Shown here piece by piece: positions 59,336 through 64,000 of a stretch of 64,000 bases of DNA (its first letter is position 1; the number at the start of each line of letters is the position of its first letter). The translations under genes and the position numbers were made by a program. The stretch is from assembly GCA_021325455.1 (NCBI GenBank), contig JAJPHD010000003.1, forward strand, positions 45,540 through 109,539, written 5' to 3'. The stretch comes from Actinomycetota bacterium (GTDB taxonomy: Bacteria; Actinomycetota; Acidimicrobiia; Acidimicrobiales; JAJPHD01). The notes under the pieces are model-generated. The model was given only the letters and a program-made list of their open reading frames with translations. It made no database searches and was not told the DNA's origin.

Positions 59336-59734
59336 CTACCCCGGGCCGAGCAACCCGTGCTGGGCCAGGAAGTCGTTCAAGCCCTCCACCAAGGGGAGGC
59401 GGCCGACCTCGCTGAAGGGGACCCAGGCCGCTTGGGCGGCATCGTCACCGGCCCGGGGCGTGCCGGGGGCGGCCAGGGTCACGGCGAAGTCCAGGATCAC
59501 GAAGTGGTACCCGGGGCCGATCCGCTCCACCCAGCCCACGAGGTCGGCGCATCTGACCCGCAGGGCCGTCTCCTCGGCCACCTCGCGCTCCACGGCCTGG
59601 GCCAGGGTCTCGCCTGCCTCCACCCGCCCTCCGGGGAGCGACCACCTGCCCCGGCCAGGGTCCTGGCCCCGGCGCACCAGGAGCAGGCGCCCGGCGTCCC
59701 GGGCCACCGCCCCCACGCACACCTCGGGCCTCAC
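59336..59734 (-). CDS. NUDIX hydrolase
   Basis: 132 residues. A complete NUDIX box is present (GGRVEAGETLAQAVEREVAEE, quoted to its last glutamate in part). It hydrolyses a nucleoside diphosphate linked to another group. GTG 59734 overlaps the stop of the GNAT gene (GTGA). The substrate is unknown. Confidence 0.9.
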   Translation of the reverse strand: MRPEVCVGAVARDAGRLLLVRRGQDPGRGRWSLPGGRVEAGETLAQAVEREVAEETALRVRCADLVGWVERIGPGYHFVILDFAVTLAAPGTPRAGDDAAQAAWVPFSEVGRLPLVEGLNDFLAQHGLLGPG

Positions 59735-60219
59735 CGGACGTCCCGGTGCATGATGAGCAGCCTGGTCTTGAAGCCTGCCCCCTCGAAGAAGCTCTTGGCC
59801 TCCCGGTCCCCCGGGAGGGCCAGGGCGTCCACTCCCGTGCAGCCCTGGACCGCAAACCAATCCATGAGGCGGCCCAGCACCGCCTCGCCCACCCCCACGC
59901 CCCGCGCCGGCGGCTCGACATAGAGGGCCTCGACGCGGCCGAGCGCCTGCCCGCCTCCCAGGTCCTCCCTGCGTCCCAGGCCGTAGCCCACCACGACCCC
60001 GTCCAGGGTCCCCACCACCAGCTCCCTTGCGGGGTCGGCCAGGGCCATCTCCAGGTGGCTGCCGCCTTCCCCTGGGGGCCCGTCCCGGCGAAGAAGGAGG
60101 TGGCCGCCCCGCCGGGCGGCAACCTCAGCGGCCGCCTGCTGCCACAGGCGGGCCAGGGCCCGGAGGTCCCCGGGCCGGGCTGGCCGGGCCGCCTCGGTGA
60201 GCCCGCCGCCCGCGGTCAG
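59731..60219 (-). CDS. GNAT-family acetyltransferase with a probable CTG start
   Basis: 162 residues. The acetyl-CoA motif is seen as VEALYVEPPARGVGVGEAVL, with the C-terminal AKSFFEGAGFKTRLLIMHRD. No ATG, GTG or TTG occurs in frame between the stop of the upstream gene and the fold, but CTG 60219 overlaps that stop exactly as CTGA, copying the four-base overlaps of nearby genes. The acceptor molecule is unknown. Confidence 0.75.
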   Translation of the reverse strand: MTAGGGLTEAARPARPGDLRALARLWQQAAAEVAARRGGHLLLRRDGPPGEGGSHLEMALADPARELVVGTLDGVVVGYGLGRREDLGGGQALGRVEALYVEPPARGVGVGEAVLGRLMDWFAVQGCTGVDALALPGDREAKSFFEGAGFKTRLLIMHRDVR

Positions 60220-60725
60220 GCCTCCGGGGGCGGGAGCAGCTGAGCTATGCGGTTGAGCACGGTGCGCCGCTTGCGGTGGCTCTCCTCGTAGGCCCGCACG
60301 GCGGCGAGCTCCTCGACCGTCAGGCCGGGCAGGCGCTGGACCACCTGGGAGGCCGACAGGGCGTCGTAGCGGGGTATGGCCAGCTCTGCCGGGGGTGCCG
60401 AAGGCCGAACCGGGGCGGGAGGTGGTGCGGGCGGCGGGGCAGGTGGGGGTGCCGCCGAGGGCGCCGGGGGGGCAGGGGCGGTCGGGGCAGGAGCGGCCCA
60501 CAGGTGGCGAGCGGCGTCCTTGATGAGGTGCCCCGCCTGGCGCTGGCCCTCTGCCACCGCCAGCTGGCCGACCATGCGGGCCATGGTCATCTGGCCGGTC
60601 ACCCGCTGGCGTCCCTTGTCGACCAGCGCCGGCAGGTCCTCGGCGGCCGTGAGGGCCAGGCCGACCGGGGCATAGACAAGCAGGTCCAGCGCTTGGTCCC
60701 ACCACGGGCGGGAAGGCTCAGTCAC
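60216..60725 (-). CDS. Conserved protein with Pro/Ala-rich linker and helical C-terminal motif
   Basis: 169 residues. The N-terminal helical part (1-75) is joined by a Pro/Ala linker (about 76-112) to a C-terminal module reading YDALSASQVVQRLPGL...AVRAYEESHRKRR, a pattern repeated in actinobacterial proteins and predicted to form a small helical bundle. Function is unknown. GTG 60725 follows the DUF4193 gene on the same strand by eight bases. Confidence 0.75.
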   Translation of the reverse strand: MTEPSRPWWDQALDLLVYAPVGLALTAAEDLPALVDKGRQRVTGQMTMARMVGQLAVAEGQRQAGHLIKDAARHLWAAPAPTAPAPPAPSAAPPPAPPPAPPPAPVRPSAPPAELAIPRYDALSASQVVQRLPGLTVEELAAVRAYEESHRKRRTVLNRIAQLLPPPEA

Positions 60726-60733
60726 CCTTCACC

Positions 60734-61207
60734 TCACACGCAGTCACGGCAGAGCATGCGGACGGGGTCAGCCAGCTGGCTGGGGTGCTTGACCAGGAAG
60801 CAGGACTGGCACACGAACTCGTCGGGCTGCTTGGGCAGCACCTTGCCTGAGCCGTCGGAGCGGTCATCGGTGTCAGGGACCTCCTCGTCCTCCTCTTCCT
60901 CCTCCTCTACAACCAGGCGCTCCTTGAGTATGACGTCGAGGCTGGCCTCGACCTCGTCGTCCTCCTCCTCGTCCTCTTCCTCCTCGTCTTCCTCCTCAGC
61001 GGTGCCGGTCCGGGAGGCCGGTGGGCGCGCTGAGGACAGATCCTCTTCTTCCTCCTCTTCCTCGTCGTCCTCGGCCTCCTCGACAAGGAGGTCCTCGTCG
61101 TCCTCCTCGTCGATCAGGTCATCCTCTTCGAGGTCGTCGAGGTCGACTTCCTCGGGCTCTCCCTCGTCAACCTCGTTGTCTGCGTCGGTGTCCAGGTCGT
61201 CTGCCAT
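60734..61207 (-). CDS. DUF4193-family acidic zinc-finger protein
   Basis: 157 residues. About two thirds is extremely acidic (runs of Asp and Glu to about residue 110). The C-terminal module has CQSCFLVKHPSQLADPVRMLC and ends CRDC, the DUF4193 signature, which probably binds zinc. The family is found throughout Actinobacteria, but its role is not established. The acidic part here is longer than usual. Confidence 0.92.
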   Translation of the reverse strand: MADDLDTDADNEVDEGEPEEVDLDDLEEDDLIDEEDDEDLLVEEAEDDEEEEEEEDLSSARPPASRTGTAEEEDEEEEDEEEDDEVEASLDVILKERLVVEEEEEEDEEVPDTDDRSDGSGKVLPKQPDEFVCQSCFLVKHPSQLADPVRMLCRDCV

Positions 61208-61378
61208 TCCGGGTCCTAGGGGTTGGCTTAGCGGGCGGCAGCCTACACGCGCTGCCAGCGGGCTGAGCGGGGCCCGATCACCTTTGGCGCCGCCCGGTGG
61301 CCCGCCTCCGGCGCCTCACGCGGAAGGGGTTATTGGGGCGTTCTCTACTCGGCCCGGGCCCCGCCTGCCCACTTGCCC

Positions 61379-61400
61379 CCTCCTGGGAGCTCCCAGGAGG
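61379..61400. promoter_or_regulatory. Perfect 22-bp palindrome centred on GAGCTC
   Basis: Eleven bases on each side of the centre (61389/61390) are exact complements with no loop (core TCCTGGGAGCTCCCAGGA). Dyads without a loop are more typical of operators than of terminators. Confidence 0.5.
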
Positions 61401-61557
61401 CCCACGACCTGGCTTGTGGGGCTGATTGGGGACCAGATAGTTATGCCCCTTGCAGGCGCCCACCGTCAAGCGGGTGCCCACCCCTCCTTCCTGGGACTTT
61501 GCGCGACGGCCCAGGTCAGGGCAGGCAAGAAAAAAGTCGCCGGCCAAGCCGCTTTGG

Positions 61558-61563
61558 TAGGGT
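61558..61563 (+). promoter_or_regulatory. -10-like TAGGGT before the arylsulfotransferase gene
   Basis: TAGGGT would start a message of about 30 leader bases that includes AGGAGGGG before ATG 61599. Confidence 0.4.
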
Positions 61564-61598
61564 GGTGACCCATAGGGGCTACAGGAGGGGGGCCAGCC

Positions 61599-63200
61599 AT
61601 GGCAGCTGCGCGTTGGACCCGACGGGATCTTCTCGGGACGTCGCTGCGGATGGGGGCGGGTGCGGCGGCGTTGGGGGCGGTGGGCCTGGGGAACCCGCCG
61701 CGACGAGCTGAGAGGCTGGTGAGCTGGTCGTCCCCTGCCCAAGCGGTTGGCGCCCCGCTGTTCAACTCCACCCCCTCACCACCCGGGATGCAGAGGTTCG
61801 TGAGCCGGCCCGACCTCACCCCGCCTCAGGTCAGCGTCCAGCGGGCTCCTACCTACACCAGCCAGCCCCTGCCCTTCTACGTCTTCCTCAGCCCGGACCC
61901 GGGGACGGCGCCGGGGTCGGCCGGGGCCATGATCCTCGACACCAAGGGGGAGCTGGTCTGGTGGTCCCCCGTCGGCCGCGGGGTGACCAGTCAGGGGATC
62001 CCGTTCAACTTCCGGGTCCAGTCCTACGGGGGCCAGCCGGTCCTCACCTACTGGCAGGGCTCGTTCGACGCCGGTCATGGCTACGGGCACTACGTGCTGC
62101 TGGACGATGCCTACCGGGTCGTGCGGAGGGTCTACGCCGGCAACGAGTTGGCCGGGGACCTCCACGAGTTCCTGGTCACCCCCTACGGCAGCGCTCTCAT
62201 CACCTGCTACTACCGCCCCAAGGTGGATCCCACCCGTTACCACGGCGTGGCCCAGGAGATCGACATCGCCACCGGGGCGGTGCGGTTCCAGTGGCAAACG
62301 CTCTACCAGGTGAGCCCCTCGGAGTCCTACAGCGGAGGGGAGGACTTCTTCCACATCAACTCCGTCGACCTGTGGCCGACGCCCGCCGGGGACTACCGCC
62401 AGGACCTCATCGTGAGCGGCCGCAACGTGTGGGCGGCCTACCGGGTCTCCCGCGACACCCCGGGGGGCCGCATCATCTGGAAGCTGGGGGGCACTCGCAC
62501 CAGGCAGAACATCTTCACCTACGCAGCGGGGACCGGCTTCGCCTGGCAGCACGACGTGCGGGCCCTGGCCGACCGGACGGGGGTGAGCATCTTCGACGAC
62601 GCCATCGGCCCACCATCCAAGGAGACCCAGGCCCGGGGGATGGTCCTCAACGTCGACATGACCACGAGGCAGGTAACCCCCCGGCACTACTACTACCACT
62701 ACACCACCCCGGGGGGCCTCAAGGTCCCCTACGAGGGCAATGTCCAGCTGCTGCCCAACGGTGGCCACTTCGTGGGTTGGGGTGGGGTGCCCTGGTTCTC
62801 CGAGTACGGCCCGAGCGGCTCGACGGTGAACGGGACCATCCTCCTCGACGGGCAGCTGCCGGCCCATTACTCCTCCTACCGGGCCTACCTCGCCAACTGG
62901 GTGGGGAACCCACCGGAGTCCGAGCTGGCCCTCAAGGTCCTCCCCGGCCCGTCGAGCGGCCAGTACCTGGCCTTCATGAGCTGGAACGGGGCCACCCGGG
63001 TGGCCTATTGGCACCTGGTCGCCGGCCCATCCAGCGACTCGACCCTGCCCGAGGTGGCGGTGCTGCCCCGGGAGGGGTTCGAGACCCATGCCGTGGTGAG
63101 CGTCTCCGGCTCACCAGCTTCCCTGGACTTCCGGGCCTATGCCATCGGCGAGGAGGGCCAGGTGCTGGGCCGCTCGGCCCGGGTGGGCCCCTCCTCGTAG
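61599..63200 (+). CDS. Exported arylsulfotransferase-family protein (Tat signal)
   Basis: 533 residues. A twin-arginine signal (TRRDLLG at residues 7-13, then a hydrophobic run) indicates folded export. The mature part is a beta-propeller-like arylsulfotransferase domain (ASST type): WWSPVGRG, GHYVLLDD, HEFLVTPYGSAL, WQHDVRALADR, GGHFVGWGG. Family members move sulphate between phenolic compounds; others may have different roles. ATG 61599 has AGGAGGGG upstream. The donor and acceptor are unknown. Confidence 0.85.
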   Translation: MAAARWTRRDLLGTSLRMGAGAAALGAVGLGNPPRRAERLVSWSSPAQAVGAPLFNSTPSPPGMQRFVSRPDLTPPQVSVQRAPTYTSQPLPFYVFLSPDPGTAPGSAGAMILDTKGELVWWSPVGRGVTSQGIPFNFRVQSYGGQPVLTYWQGSFDAGHGYGHYVLLDDAYRVVRRVYAGNELAGDLHEFLVTPYGSALITCYYRPKVDPTRYHGVAQEIDIATGAVRFQWQTLYQVSPSESYSGGEDFFHINSVDLWPTPAGDYRQDLIVSGRNVWAAYRVSRDTPGGRIIWKLGGTRTRQNIFTYAAGTGFAWQHDVRALADRTGVSIFDDAIGPPSKETQARGMVLNVDMTTRQVTPRHYYYHYTTPGGLKVPYEGNVQLLPNGGHFVGWGGVPWFSEYGPSGSTVNGTILLDGQLPAHYSSYRAYLANWVGNPPESELALKVLPGPSSGQYLAFMSWNGATRVAYWHLVAGPSSDSTLPEVAVLPREGFETHAVVSVSGSPASLDFRAYAIGEEGQVLGRSARVGPSS

Positions 63201-63224
63201 GGGCCTCTCGCTCCGCCGGCTGCC

Positions 63225-64000
63225 TCAGAACAAGGCGGCCAGGGCCATGACGTCAGCGACGTAGTGCTTGGTCTCGGGCAGCATGCCCTCGGCCATCACC
63301 GACCGGAGCCCCTGGTAGTAGGCGGCCACCGCCAGCCGCTCGTTCCAGCCGGTCTGGTCGAGCAGGTGGCGCAGGAACCATGCCGTCATGGTGATGTTGT
63401 CGGCGGCCCTCCAGGGGTCCAGCCGGGACCCGAGGAGCTGGCGGTTGACGAAGTCCACCGTCTGGGGCATGAGCTGGCCGATGCCCATGGCCCCGTCGAC
63501 GGAGACCACCCCCGGCTGCCAGCCCGACTCCTGCCAGGTGAGGCCCTCGAGGAGGTTGACAGGGATCCCCGCCTGGGCCGCCGCCTGCTCGAACTCGGGC
63601 ATGAGCGCCATCCGCTCGGGGTGCTGCCAGAGGCCGGCCGGAAGGGTGCCAGCCAGCGGGGAGGGGCTGCTGGTTCCCCCGCCGCCTCCGGCCGCTCCCG
63701 GGAGCTGGAGGGTAGTCCCCGCCTCCACGTAGTTGGCGTCCGAGAGCCCGTTGGCGGCGGCCAGGGCCTGGACCGAGGTGCCGAAGCGCTGGGCGATGGT
63801 GGTGAGGTTGTCGCCCGGCTGGACCCTGTAGCTGCCTCCCGCCCGGCTCGGGATGGCGCCGCCCCCGCCGCCCCCGGCCGCTCCCGGGAGCTGGAGGGTG
63901 GTCCCCGCCTGCACGTAGTTGGGGTCGGAGAGCCCGTTGGCGGCGGCCAGGGCCTGGACCGAGGTGCCGAAGCGCTGGGCGATGGTGGTGAGGTTGTCGC
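63225..64000 (-). CDS. LysM-containing lytic transglycosylase (cut by window end)
   Basis: The visible C-terminal 257 residues hold at least two LysM modules (DNLTTIAQRFGTSVQALAAANGL twice, quoted in part) joined by Gly-rich linkers, then an SLT/goose-lysozyme-like transglycosylase domain with catalytic glutamate in TWQESGWQPG and MGIGQLMPQT. It cleaves peptidoglycan glycan strands. The frame runs off the window, so the start, signal peptide and any further LysM repeats are not seen. It converges on the arylsulfotransferase gene. Confidence 0.88.
   Translation of the reverse strand, partial: DNLTTIAQRFGTSVQALAAANGLSDPNYVQAGTTLQLPGAAGGGGGGAIPSRAGGSYRVQPGDNLTTIAQRFGTSVQALAAANGLSDANYVEAGTTLQLPGAAGGGGGTSSPSPLAGTLPAGLWQHPERMALMPEFEQAAAQAGIPVNLLEGLTWQESGWQPGVVSVDGAMGIGQLMPQTVDFVNRQLLGSRLDPWRAADNITMTAWFLRHLLDQTGWNERLAVAAYYQGLRSVMAEGMLPETKHYVADVMALAALF
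63691..64000. repeat. 186-bp tandem repeat encoding LysM modules
   Basis: The segment from 63691 recurs from 63877 with few differences, a period of 186 bases (62 codons), and continues to the window end. Near-identity at DNA level suggests recent duplication or gene conversion of the LysM unit. Confidence 0.7.

Larger units (their letters stand above)
61208..61598. other. Divergent regulatory interval with perfect 22-bp palindrome
   Basis: This 391-base region has no supported gene. It holds a perfect 22-bp palindrome (61379-61400) and, near the right end, a TAGGGT hexamer (61558-61563) and an AGGAGGGG ribosome site for the arylsulfotransferase-like gene. It separates the divergent DUF4193 and arylsulfotransferase genes. 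Confidence 0.45.

Noticed and set aside
60880..61200. GAG/GAA-rich tract as a simple-sequence repeat or CRISPR-like array
   Set aside because: The repetition is explained by the Asp/Glu-rich part of the DUF4193 protein; there are no regular spacers.

Overview
The window is very GC-rich, densely coded DNA. GTG and TTG starts are common and many genes overlap by four bases (ATGA, GTGA, TTGA), which points to a free-living actinobacterium. Support comes from family content: GuaB1, a DUF4193 protein, a gcvH-garA-ftsR-like block with mycobacterial synteny, a DUF3311 protein paired with a sodium:solute symporter, mycofactocin genes and an R2lox oxidase. A deep-branching class such as Acidimicrobiia would fit, but that is inference. 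No rRNA, CRISPR array, prophage or insertion sequence was seen. One tRNA (Pro, GGG) is present.

Layout. 0-8.5 kb: membrane protein, ispH, a DUF512 radical SAM protein, der, a PP2C phosphatase, an acyl-CoA carboxylase beta subunit, an HMG-CoA-lyase-like protein and a small zinc-ribbon protein; the run from DUF512 onward is translationally coupled. 8.6-13.3 kb: tRNA-Pro, an alternative-oxidase-like di-iron protein, a three-gene nitrile hydratase or thiocyanate hydrolase-like operon, and a DUF3311/symporter pair. 13.3-19 kb: a short CDF-like protein, a LysR regulator and a divergent form I carbon monoxide dehydrogenase operon (coxMSL). 19-22.8 kb: NlpC/P60 hydrolase, guaB1, a RodZ-like protein. 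22.8-35.4 kb: a mycofactocin region with mftF, a mycofactocin-type SDR, an ETF plus ETF-quinone oxidoreductase set (etfA, fixC, fixX, etfB), two old-yellow-enzyme-type flavoproteins, a fused mftB-mftC and the precursor mftA, interrupted by a ZIP metal transporter. 35.4-45 kb: HxlR regulator, pgsA-like, a mannose-1-phosphate guanylyltransferase fused to a degenerate phosphomannomutase, then gcvH, a garA-like gene, MerR, hpt, a bifunctional nuclease, MerR, a small conserved protein, gcvT and a PhzF protein. 45-51.4 kb: aldolase, BluB, membrane proteins, R2lox, and a divergent ArsR-type regulator with an MFS exporter. 51.7-57.3 kb: a four-gene operon (ThDP oxidase-like, membrane protein, gluconate dehydrogenase subunit 3-like, GMC oxidoreductase) and a PAP2 protein. 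57.3-64 kb: conserved proteins, enoyl-CoA hydratase, NUDIX, GNAT, DUF4193, arylsulfotransferase and a LysM transglycosylase cut by the window end.

How the parts may work together. The mycofactocin region reads as one electron path: the SDR would oxidise an alcohol with bound mycofactocin, the OYE flavoenzymes and ETF would collect electrons, and FixC/FixX would pass them to the quinone pool. CO dehydrogenase would feed the same pool. This scheme is inferred from gene content and coupling. A second window-wide pattern is a TAnnnT hexamer 6-9 bases before the start codon of at least eighteen genes, suggesting that leaderless mRNAs are common. Three of these hexamers use the stop codon of the preceding gene as their first bases.
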